DNA of 23,528 nt, taken from positions 1 through 23,528 of the forward strand of contig JALVKZ010000244.1 in NCBI GenBank assembly GCA_027033675.1, written 5' to 3'. The position numbers and the translations under genes are program-made. Position 1 is the stretch's first letter. Every line of letters begins with the position of its first letter. The stretch comes from Pyrodictiaceae archaeon. Lineage in GTDB: Archaea; Thermoproteota; Thermoprotei_A; Sulfolobales; Pyrodictiaceae. Shown in pieces: positions 17,676-23,528 of this stretch. Under the pieces are notes generated by a model, which was not told the DNA's origin, made no database searches, and saw nothing but the letters and a program-made list of their open reading frames with translations.

Positions 17676-18290
17676 TTACTGAAATGTTACCTTTCTGTTC
17701 TTTAGGCTGCGGTTTAGCAGATCTGCATGCTCTAGCGTTACTTGATACTCTGCTAGCTTCTCTAGCTTGGTCTCGCCGTTCTCTATCTTTACTTTGTTCA
17801 CGTATACCTTGCCCTCGTCGAAACCCACTGTATAGACGTATAGGTCTTTGCTGCCTAGGTACTTCTTTACCTCCTCGTCCTTTAGTGCCTCCGCTACGCC
17901 GCCAGCAGCGAATATTCTTACATGGAACACTATTGCCCCCGGAATGTTCTCTTTAGCTGCTGCTTTGAGGAACTTGACGAAGCTCTCTTTTACCTTCTCT
18001 ATTGGGTCCTCGCCGCCGAACTGTAGTAGTACTACCTGTGCTCCGAACTCCTTTACGCGCTTAGCCACTTCTTCCTCATTCTTGCCCAGCTCTACCATGA
18101 AGTGGTATGTCACGCCGCCACTGTGGTCTAGGAATGCTGCCTCTGTTGCTGTTGCTATGCTGCTACATATTATGTTCTTGGGAGCTACTACTGCTAGTTT
18201 GTTTACTCCTAGGTCTGCTAGTGCTTTGCCCACTAGTCTACCCGTTAGGGCTCTTAGGTAGATTTCTTCTTCGAACGTAGTTAATGCCAC
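17676..18290 (-). CDS. Unrecognised 204-residue soluble protein
   Basis: I do not recognise this family. The protein looks like an alpha/beta fold: helix (8-27), strand KLAVVAPKNIICSSIATATE (31-50), strand and helix (60-82), strand AQVVLLQFGGEDPIEKVKES (84-103), helix (104-114), strand GAIVFHVRIFAAGG (118-131), then a C-terminal beta region (149-188) with alternating charges. One Cys (Cys42). No signal peptide or membrane helix. The high Lys/Glu and Ala/Val content and codon use match neighbouring genes. The start is GTG 18290 behind GGTGA. It lies between CydA' and the 2-oxoacid oxidoreductase operon and has its own promoter, a palindromic candidate operator and a U-run terminator, so it is a regulated single-gene unit. 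Confidence 0.75.
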   Translation of the reverse strand: MALTTFEEEIYLRALTGRLVGKALADLGVNKLAVVAPKNIICSSIATATEAAFLDHSGGVTYHFMVELGKNEEEVAKRVKEFGAQVVLLQFGGEDPIEKVKESFVKFLKAAAKENIPGAIVFHVRIFAAGGVAEALKDEEVKKYLGSKDLYVYTVGFDEGKVYVNKVKIENGETKLEKLAEYQVTLEHADLLNRSLKNRKVTFQ

Positions 18291-18298
18291 AGTTTTTC

Positions 18299-18315
18299 AC
18301 CGTATCCGATACGGT
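18299..18315. promoter_or_regulatory. Perfect palindrome ACCGTATCCGATACGGT, candidate operator
   Basis: Eight-base arms around one central base. It overlaps the GGTGA ribosome site of the 204-residue gene and the transcription start predicted (about 18307) from the TATA-like box CTTATTTTTAA (18328-18338). As RNA the same bases would form a hairpin that hides the ribosome site, so transcriptional or translational control is possible. Confidence 0.5.
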
Positions 18316-18327
18316 TTCGGAGAACTA

Positions 18328-18338
18328 CTTATTTTTAA
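18328..18338 (-). promoter_or_regulatory. TATA-like box of the 204-residue gene
   Basis: TTAAAAATAAG on the minus strand, about 43 nt before the GTG start at 18290, immediately upstream of the palindrome. Confidence 0.5.
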
Positions 18339-18530
18339 CGCTAGTTAATATAAACACGTGCTATAAACGAGGCCAGAAAGCCTCATTGAGCCGAGTAAAG
18401 TTAAGCACAAACAACTAGAGTAATGAGATAGAGCAACCAAAAATATGGCTCAGAAAATAAAAATAGCTAAAATATATTAGTTAATAGAAATAGGATAATA
18501 TATAGATATATGTAATTAAATATTATATTA

Positions 18531-18541
18531 TACAAAAAAGT
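18531..18541 (-). terminator. U-run terminator after the CydA' gene
   Basis: Just after the TAA stop the minus strand reads ACTTTTTTGTA, a six-T run in a very AT-rich stretch (18430-18540) that holds no recognisable gene. Confidence 0.5.
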
Positions 18542-18543
18542 TA

Positions 18544-19899
18544 TTAGTATTGTTCTTCTGCTTCAACTACTTGCTCTGCCTTAGCCTTGCTAGGCCATAA
18601 CAATATGTAGAAGACAAGGTATGCTGCAGCTATCAGTAGGAACGCTAGGAATCCTACTGTTAGTGCTACTACTGGTCCCTCTACGGCTATCTGGTTTACT
18701 GGGCTGGTTTGTGGGAAGAACTTAGCTATACCCATTGCTTGGAGAATGTGATGAGTTGTTGGTGTATTGTCTAAGAGTACTACCGAGTTCACCGTATTTA
18801 CGACTGTTGGCAGCGCTTGTGCTGGTATATGTATTCCGTAGCTCGCTAGCTTACTTAAGGGAACCTGCTTTGACAATATATCCGGCCATACAGCGACAAA
18901 GAACGGGTATTGGCTAAACGCGTTGAGGTACTCGCCAGCAGCTATAGTTATTATAGCGACTACGCCCGCGTAGAGTAGTATCTTTCCATGTGTCTTTGTT
19001 AGCCTTCCTTTGAGGAGAGCTGGTACTGCATAGGCCACTGCCACTACCTGGAATAGGTAGAATAGTATCTTTAGCACAAATAGCCACGATACATTATAAT
19101 AGGCTTTACCCTCGCCAACGCTCCATCCAAGTGACGCGAAGACATTGTTAAACTTGTATGGTACGTTCTCTAGGCTGAAGGCGTACCAGAGACCTAGTAT
19201 GAGCATTAGCCCTAGGCCTATTGCTGCTGGCTTAGCAAACATTTTTGCAGTCTTGAGTGCAGCTGCTCTCTCTTCCTCGCTCTCGGCAATGAAGTACTTG
19301 TATGCATACGTGCCCATTACTACTAAGAATGTTGTTGTGAAAGCTGCTACTATGCTCTTAATGTAGAGCGGCCAGTAAGTCGGGTTCTTTGTCAATGCTG
19401 CTGTAACATCGAGGTAGAACTTGTGATGAACCAAGTCATAGCCGAGACCAGCAGGTATGTTTAGGAATGCGAATACTGCTCTAAAGCCTAGTGGGATTAG
19501 TAGTGCTGATGTACCTAGCAGGAAGCCTATGAAGTAGTGTGTTTTCCTGCTCCAGCGATCCCAGCCGTACCAGTAGGCGCTTATGCTGAAGAAGTGCAGT
19601 ACTATCATCATTATTGCTAGGCCGAATGGTATCATAGTGATGTCCCCGGCAAAGCCTAGGAAGTGTGGATAGTAGCTTAGCAGAAAGACCGTAAATGCTG
19701 TGCCAAAGACGCCTGCAACACCATATGTTGCAGCATAGAACCGCATAAGTGCTCTAGCCACGCCCTCAAGTTCCTTCTCTCCTCTATCAGCTCTCCACTT
19801 GAGATAAGGCACTATCCAGGCTAGCCCTATGCCTAGATTAACCATCGTTATGTGCAGCCCGAATGTCAGTGCGAGGAATGCCGGCGCTAACCCAACCAT
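18544..19899 (-). CDS. CydA' : degenerate cytochrome bd subunit I paralogue
   Basis: A 451-residue polytopic membrane protein related to cytochrome bd subunit I. It keeps the first-helix His16 (E. coli His19), the YGWDRWS turn after helix 3 (111-117) and the overall run of hydrophobic helices. By eye against E. coli CydA it lacks Glu99 and Glu107 (Leu94 and His102 here), the haem b558 His186 (Lys181) and the Glu445-GRQPW motif (AFSQYPF). The Q-loop is also missing. It is therefore the CydA' partner of the adjacent CydA rather than a catalytic subunit; it probably replaces CydB structurally. Start ATG 19899 behind GGTGAGG. The C-terminus is short and acidic. It has its own promoter-like region 92 nt after CydA. 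Confidence 0.85.
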   Translation of the reverse strand: MVGLAPAFLALTFGLHITMVNLGIGLAWIVPYLKWRADRGEKELEGVARALMRFYAATYGVAGVFGTAFTVFLLSYYPHFLGFAGDITMIPFGLAIMMIVLHFFSISAYWYGWDRWSRKTHYFIGFLLGTSALLIPLGFRAVFAFLNIPAGLGYDLVHHKFYLDVTAALTKNPTYWPLYIKSIVAAFTTTFLVVMGTYAYKYFIAESEEERAAALKTAKMFAKPAAIGLGLMLILGLWYAFSLENVPYKFNNVFASLGWSVGEGKAYYNVSWLFVLKILFYLFQVVAVAYAVPALLKGRLTKTHGKILLYAGVVAIITIAAGEYLNAFSQYPFFVAVWPDILSKQVPLSKLASYGIHIPAQALPTVVNTVNSVVLLDNTPTTHHILQAMGIAKFFPQTSPVNQIAVEGPVVALTVGFLAFLLIAAAYLVFYILLWPSKAKAEQVVEAEEQY

Positions 19900-19935
19900 G
19901 TTTTCCTCACCGCCTCCCCTATACCATTATGCTTT

Positions 19936-19952
19936 ATGTTTTATTATATTTA
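19936..19952 (-). promoter_or_regulatory. TATA-like box of the CydA' gene
   Basis: TTAAATATAATAAAACA on the minus strand; transcription would start near 19918, leaving a leader of about 18 nt with GGTGAGG. The surrounding AT-rich stretch makes the exact box uncertain. Confidence 0.4.
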
Positions 19953-19977
19953 ATTATTATATCAAAATCATTAATAT

Positions 19978-19991
19978 GTAAAAATAAAACC
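19978..19991 (-). terminator. U-rich terminator after the CydA gene
   Basis: After the TAA stop of the CydA gene the minus strand reads GGTTTTATTTTTAC. Two T-runs support termination, so the two Cyd genes may be separate transcripts despite being adjacent. Confidence 0.4.
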
Positions 19992-21776
19992 TTATCCAGT
20001 CCTGGGCTTACCTTGCACCCAGAGTATTCGGTAAACAGCGTATATGAGCCCGAATGCTATCGATAACAGGAATATTGCTATCAGTGCTAGTTGCCACGCT
20101 GGTGCAGGATTAGCTGTCCTGGCAACATCAACGGTCATTACACCGTATATAGTCCATGGCTTTCTCCCGATCTCTCTAACGGCCCATCCTAGTGTGCTTA
20201 TTAGCTGAGCAGTAAACGCTGCTACTGGTGCCAGCACTAGCCAGAACCTTGAAGGCACTGTTCCTCCCCTTATCCTCACTAGGTTTAGCGTCTTGTCGAT
20301 GAGGCTCCACTTATCTCGGATCACTACGAGTGCTACTATGAGCCCATAAAGACCTAGAAGCACGGCTAGACCTATCTTCGTATAGTAGACGTAGTGTAGG
20401 AATATTGGTGGCCTACAATCTTGTACAGGCGGGGACCCGGTTAGACTGCATTTACAATAGTTTACTGGTATCTTATCATAGCTTGGTAGCTTCGCGTTCA
20501 TGGAGCCATAAGCTATTAGTGGCATGATCTTATCTGTGTGTAATAGCTTCGAGAGGCTTAGTATATGTTCTGAAGTCCCCTCTATTGCTGCGAATTTCTC
20601 TGGGTTCCAGTAGGCTACTGCGCGCCCCATCTCGTGGCCAGCTATGAAGCCTTGATACGCTATAACTAAGGCCGCGAATATTGCTGCGAACTTGAATGCT
20701 TTCTCTATGTAGCGGCGGTACTCTGGGTCAGCGTTCTCTGGCATGCGGAGTAGGCGTAGCGCGTAGCCCGCTAAGACTGTGAATCCTGAGACCGTTAGCG
20801 CTGAGCCTATGGTGTGCATGAGTGTTGCCGGATATACTGGGCTCTTGAAGGTTATGCTCATGAAGCCTATGTGCTTAACGGTTGTTATGAGTATGTAGTC
20901 CAAGACGTTCTTGACAGGTATGCTCAGTAGCATCTCTACCGGAGTCTTTGCCCCAGCAAGACTAGCCGTGGGTACACCTAGCTTAGCTGCGATTGCTTGT
21001 ACCTGCTCCAATGTTAGATGCTGAACTGTTGTCTTGTTAACGAAATGGATTAGCACGCTGTTCTGAAGCTTAACGCCGCTCCATGCCTCCCTGACAAGCT
21101 CCTGGACAACACTAGATGGTATCGCTACTTTCACAGAGTCACTGGCTACGCCCAGTATATCGACATGTGCTGCTGTCTTTAGCGCAGTTACATTGAGTAA
21201 CGGCACTAGGTCCTTAGGCATGTATACTTGTATCTTTGGATATCCTTGGCTATAGAGATATACACCACTAGGCTTATAGGCCGGCATCACCCCGGTTGGC
21301 GCCACCATATAGCTATTAACGCTGAGAATCATTGAGGCACTATACCATGCTCCTAGGAAGCCGAGGAACGCTATTGCAGCTAGGGCCTTCGGCGATAGCT
21401 TATTCCAGCCATACCAGAGCATGTAGAGGAATACTACCTCCATTAGGAACGCGAATATCTCGGCATATAGCGGGAAGTAGATATAGCGGCCAGCAGCCTC
21501 GGTCAAGTGCGGCCATAGCAGCACTAGGCCAAACTCAACGGTGGTACCAGTAGCGGCCCCAACAGCGAATACTATTATGAAGCCCTTGGTTAATGTCCTA
21601 GCAAATCTCATCCATGCCTTGTCCTTGCTACGCAGGTATAGTAGCAGGGCTATGAACGCCATAAATGGCAGGCCTAGCACGTACTGCAGTATTGCCCAGT
21701 GTATCTCTATGCCTATGAAGGATAGCAGTCTATCTCCAGCAGCGGGGTAAGAGGACCAGTGAGCAACAGCACTCAT
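19992..21776 (-). CDS. cydA: Cytochrome bd oxidase subunit I (CydA), catalytic type with large insertion
   Basis: A 594-residue membrane protein. Residues matched by eye to E. coli CydA: His26 (His19, haem ligand), Glu81 (Glu74), Glu105 and Glu113 (Glu99, Glu107, proton path), His321 (His186, b558 ligand), Lys394 and Glu399 in the Q-loop PEKFAAIEG (Lys252, Glu257), Glu535 and GRKPW 537-541 (Glu445, GRQPW). The position of Met393, the other b558 ligand, appears to be Gly469, so that ligand may differ. Between helices 4 and 5 there are about 130 extra residues (roughly 162-300). The Q-loop side also holds Cys441, Cys443 and Cys454. Together with CydA' and without CydB it would reduce O2 with quinol. 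Start ATG 21776. Confidence 0.88.
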   Translation of the reverse strand: MSAVAHWSSYPAAGDRLLSFIGIEIHWAILQYVLGLPFMAFIALLLYLRSKDKAWMRFARTLTKGFIIVFAVGAATGTTVEFGLVLLWPHLTEAAGRYIYFPLYAEIFAFLMEVVFLYMLWYGWNKLSPKALAAIAFLGFLGAWYSASMILSVNSYMVAPTGVMPAYKPSGVYLYSQGYPKIQVYMPKDLVPLLNVTALKTAAHVDILGVASDSVKVAIPSSVVQELVREAWSGVKLQNSVLIHFVNKTTVQHLTLEQVQAIAAKLGVPTASLAGAKTPVEMLLSIPVKNVLDYILITTVKHIGFMSITFKSPVYPATLMHTIGSALTVSGFTVLAGYALRLLRMPENADPEYRRYIEKAFKFAAIFAALVIAYQGFIAGHEMGRAVAYWNPEKFAAIEGTSEHILSLSKLLHTDKIMPLIAYGSMNAKLPSYDKIPVNYCKCSLTGSPPVQDCRPPIFLHYVYYTKIGLAVLLGLYGLIVALVVIRDKWSLIDKTLNLVRIRGGTVPSRFWLVLAPVAAFTAQLISTLGWAVREIGRKPWTIYGVMTVDVARTANPAPAWQLALIAIFLLSIAFGLIYAVYRILWVQGKPRTG

Positions 21777-21831
21777 CTCTGTGTCGCCCTCTTACCTTAG
21801 TTCCCTCTACTTCTAGAACGAAACCGCACCA

Positions 21832-21842
21832 GTTTTTAAACG
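21832..21842 (-). promoter_or_regulatory. TATA-like box of the CydA gene
   Basis: CGTTTAAAAAC on the minus strand, about 60 nt before ATG 21776; transcription would start near 21808, leaving a leader of about 30 nt. Confidence 0.45.
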
Positions 21843-21990
21843 ATAATTATCTCCGTCTCGATTACAAACTTTAACATAGTTCAAGGTACGGTTCAAACTA
21901 ATGTAATACGCAATTAAGGAAAAGAGCAGAGAGCAAGTAAAGGATGACTCCAAGGCAAGCTCCATAGCACGCCCTATCATTTAAATGTTC

Positions 21991-22707
21991 TTATTGCTTC
22001 TTTTCTAGAGCTTTGGTCATAGCTTCTGCTAGCTCTCTCATCTTTGTTTCTGGATCTTGGGCCTTCATTACTGCCGAGGCTACGAGGACACCTATTGTGC
22101 CGAGCCTTATAGCGGCTGCAGCATCCTCTCCGCTACTAATCCCCGCGCCAGTTAGTACAGGTATATCGGGATTAACTATTCTTACTAGCTTAAGGGTGTC
22201 TGTCACAACCTCAGGCTTTGCTTTCGAGACGGGTATACCCGTGCCTATGAGTTCTGGAGGCTCTATGGCGAGCATTGTGGGCGTTAGGGCTGCCACAGCA
22301 GCCGCGACCGTTGGCGTATCAGCGCATACGAGTGTCTCGAGCCCCACCTGAGTTGCTCTCTTAATAGCGTGATCGATGTCACTGAGAACTAGCCTGTGCT
22401 CGCTATGATTGAGCAGCGTTCCCTTGGCTCCAGCTTCCTTCACTGCTTCTGCTGGGAGAAATCCAGTATGCGCGCCGGGCTCCACGGGGTCAATGTGCTG
22501 TGCATAGACAATAGCCTTGTCTACGACCTCGCTTATCCTAGAAATCTCTGTAGAGGGGACTGCTAGGACTACCTTAACAGAGCCATTATACTCCTCTGCC
22601 ACCTTCTCTGCTGCAAGAGCTATAGCTAGCCCCTTATCACCGAAGGCTGTGGGATAAGCCTTATAGTTAACAACTAGTACTGCCTGCCATTTTTTCTTGT
22701 TGTGCAC
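21991..22707 (-). CDS. tpiA: Triosephosphate isomerase (archaeal short type)
   Basis: A 238-residue TIM-barrel enzyme interconverting dihydroxyacetone phosphate and glyceraldehyde 3-phosphate. The catalytic residues are visible: Asn14 and Lys16 in VVNYKAYP, the electrophilic His in LLNHSEHR, and the catalytic Glu in LAIEPPELIGTG. Phosphate-binding loops are ISSGEDAAAAIRLGTIGVLV near the C-terminus and the GTG loop. Archaeal enzymes are about 225-230 residues, which supports the GTG start at 22707 (TATA-like ATTATTATC at 22742-22750, GAGG close upstream). An open frame reaches ATG 22869 but would add 54 non-family residues. It lies next to the bifunctional aldolase/phosphatase on the same strand. 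Confidence 0.93.
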   Translation of the reverse strand: MHNKKKWQAVLVVNYKAYPTAFGDKGLAIALAAEKVAEEYNGSVKVVLAVPSTEISRISEVVDKAIVYAQHIDPVEPGAHTGFLPAEAVKEAGAKGTLLNHSEHRLVLSDIDHAIKRATQVGLETLVCADTPTVAAAVAALTPTMLAIEPPELIGTGIPVSKAKPEVVTDTLKLVRIVNPDIPVLTGAGISSGEDAAAAIRLGTIGVLVASAVMKAQDPETKMRELAEAMTKALEKKQ

Positions 22708-22741
22708 CTTGGCCTCAGATACGACACGGGCATGTAGCCCC

Positions 22742-22750
22742 GATAATAAT
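22742..22750 (-). promoter_or_regulatory. TATA-like box of the triosephosphate isomerase gene
   Basis: ATTATTATC on the minus strand; transcription about 25 nt on would start near 22720, 13 nt before GTG 22707. This supports the short start. Confidence 0.4.
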
Positions 22751-22975
22751 ACGGTGCCCACGCCAGCTCCCCACAAAAAGGGGCAAATACGCTTATACAA
22801 GAATCTTAGGGCGATGAGTTCCCCAGGGTCTTTAACTAAGAGGGGCTCGGTGAGGAGATTCCTCATCACATAGAGGGGGCAGTTCGCCAGCTCTTCCTCA
22901 TAGCCTCGTAGGAGTAAGGACAGGCTCTCCTAAAGAGTTCTAAGAGGTTTGGGAAATAAAGTAAATAGCACAAGG

Positions 22976-22988
22976 TAAAAATCAAAAG
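22976..22988 (-). terminator. U-rich terminator after the aldolase/phosphatase gene
   Basis: CTTTTGATTTTTA on the minus strand, 22 nt after the TGA/TAG stop region of the bifunctional enzyme gene. Confidence 0.4.
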
Positions 22989-23009
22989 TATAGTGATACG
23001 GGTTTGGCT

Positions 23010-23528
23010 TTAGTCGTGCATTTCCTCGGATCCGCTTAGCATCTCGCTATGCTTTATCTTTGGCTTTATGTACTTCTCGTAGTCCTTTGCCTCCTTGAAC
23101 CTGTCCTTGAGCCTCTCTAGTACCTGTGGTAGTGTCGTGTATTCCATTTCCTCGGGGCCTAGCCTGTGCGGCATGAATGGGCCGTGGCGCCTCATGTAGT
23201 CAGCTATTAGCTGAGCGGTTCTTCTAGCCTCGTCGAACGCTGGGTCATCAAATAGGTCTGTTGGCCCTATGAGGCGGCCTTTGGTTATGTTGAACCCGAG
23301 GCCAACTATCCTGGGTGGCCCATCGAAGCGCGTGCACTTAGCGTCCTTGAGGCCTACTGGCATTAGTGGGCCCCAGTGGCTTCCTCTCATCCACCCTGCT
23401 ACGAGGTGTGGGAAGCTGAATGGCTCTAATATTTCTCCTAGTGCTGGGAAGCCGCTCTGTGCGCGCACTATTGCTACAGGGTCGTCCTTGCCAACGTAGC
23501 GGCCTGCTATGAGATTTAGCCTCTCAAC
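23010..23528 (-). CDS. fbp: Bifunctional fructose-1,6-bisphosphate aldolase/phosphatase, partial at right edge
   Basis: The C-terminal 172 residues of the archaeal FBP aldolase/phosphatase; the N-terminal part lies beyond the right edge. The fragment holds the aldolase residues: GRYVGKDDPV has the Tyr and Schiff-base Lys at the Tyr229/Lys232 spacing known for the family. GFPALGEILEPFSFPHLVAG and RGSHWGPLMPV follow, then PRIVGLGFNITKGRL, PTDLFDDPAFDEARR, and the C-terminal MEYTTLPQVLERLKDRF. The enzyme makes fructose 6-phosphate from triose phosphates in gluconeogenesis, with aldol condensation and dephosphorylation in one active site that remodels. If the Lys is residue 232 the full protein is about 390 residues. 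The stop is followed by a U-rich terminator. Confidence 0.93.
   Translation of the reverse strand, partial: VERLNLIAGRYVGKDDPVAIVRAQSGFPALGEILEPFSFPHLVAGWMRGSHWGPLMPVGLKDAKCTRFDGPPRIVGLGFNITKGRLIGPTDLFDDPAFDEARRTAQLIADYMRRHGPFMPHRLGPEEMEYTTLPQVLERLKDRFKEAKDYEKYIKPKIKHSEMLSGSEEMHD

Larger units (their letters stand above)
22708..23009. other. Intergenic region between aldolase/phosphatase and isomerase genes
   Basis: About 300 bases without a convincing gene. It contains a U-rich terminator for the aldolase/phosphatase gene (CTTTTGATTTTTA on the minus strand, 22976-22988) and a TATA-like element for the isomerase (22742-22750). The open frame from 22869 that runs into the isomerase has no recognisable domain. 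Confidence 0.4.

Noticed and set aside
17848..18261. Plus-strand 137-codon open frame opposite the 204-residue gene
   Set aside because: Antisense shadow with Ser/Ala/Pro-rich low-information sequence; the minus-strand frame has promoter, ribosome site and terminator.
21860..21900. GTTCAA repeats resembling a tRNA T-loop
   Set aside because: No acceptor, D or anticodon stems can be drawn around them.
22855..22875. C box-like GTGATGA on the minus strand (possible C/D guide RNA)
   Set aside because: No matching CTGA D boxes or second C' box at the right spacing.

Overview
The window looks like chromosomal DNA of a hyperthermophilic crenarchaeon (Thermoprotei; Desulfurococcales or Pyrodictiaceae-like is my best guess, by inference). 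The reasons are the bifunctional fructose-bisphosphate aldolase/phosphatase, the archaeal DhnA-type aldolase, short archaeal triosephosphate isomerase, a two-subunit Sulfolobus-type 2-oxoacid:ferredoxin oxidoreductase with fused gamma-alpha chain, a CydA/CydA' pair without CydB, frequent GTG/TTG starts, TATA-like boxes about 25 nt before short Shine-Dalgarno leaders, and U-run terminators. No tRNA, rRNA, CRISPR array or insertion sequence was seen.

Layout. (a) 1-1700: accessory-looking minus-strand genes: a PIN-domain protein cut by the left edge, overlapped by a 97-residue orphan, a nucleotidyltransferase-fold protein and a GNAT acetyltransferase. (b) 1848-3290: a membrane-anchored amidotransferase-fold protein divergent from an Lrp/AsnC regulator. 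(c) 3301-10137: a peptide-uptake and amino-acid block: DppC, DppB and a solute-binding protein (no ATPase genes), divergent from a YtcJ-like amidohydrolase and then a class III aminotransferase. (d) 10162-11894: an aldolase-PfkB kinase operon with ATGA overlap. (e) 12003-14530: a PH/DUF1648 membrane protein, a DUF488 protein and an aldo-keto reductase. (f) 14642-18290: the oxidoreductase operon and an unrecognised 204-residue protein, each behind a promoter carrying a perfect palindrome at the predicted transcription start. (g) 18544-21776: CydA' and CydA. (h) 21991-23528: triosephosphate isomerase and the C-terminal part of the aldolase/phosphatase, cut by the right edge.

Working together: the transporter, hydrolase and aminotransferase would take up and process peptide or amino-acid-like compounds; the resulting 2-oxoacids suit the ferredoxin oxidoreductase. 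The kinase, DhnA aldolase, isomerase and aldolase/phosphatase cover the fructose-phosphate/triose-phosphate segment of glycolysis and gluconeogenesis in both directions. The CydA pair would supply a membrane quinol:oxygen reductase. The least explained parts are the CydA variant with its large extra insertion, the 204-residue protein with its operator-like palindrome, and the small cassette at the left edge.
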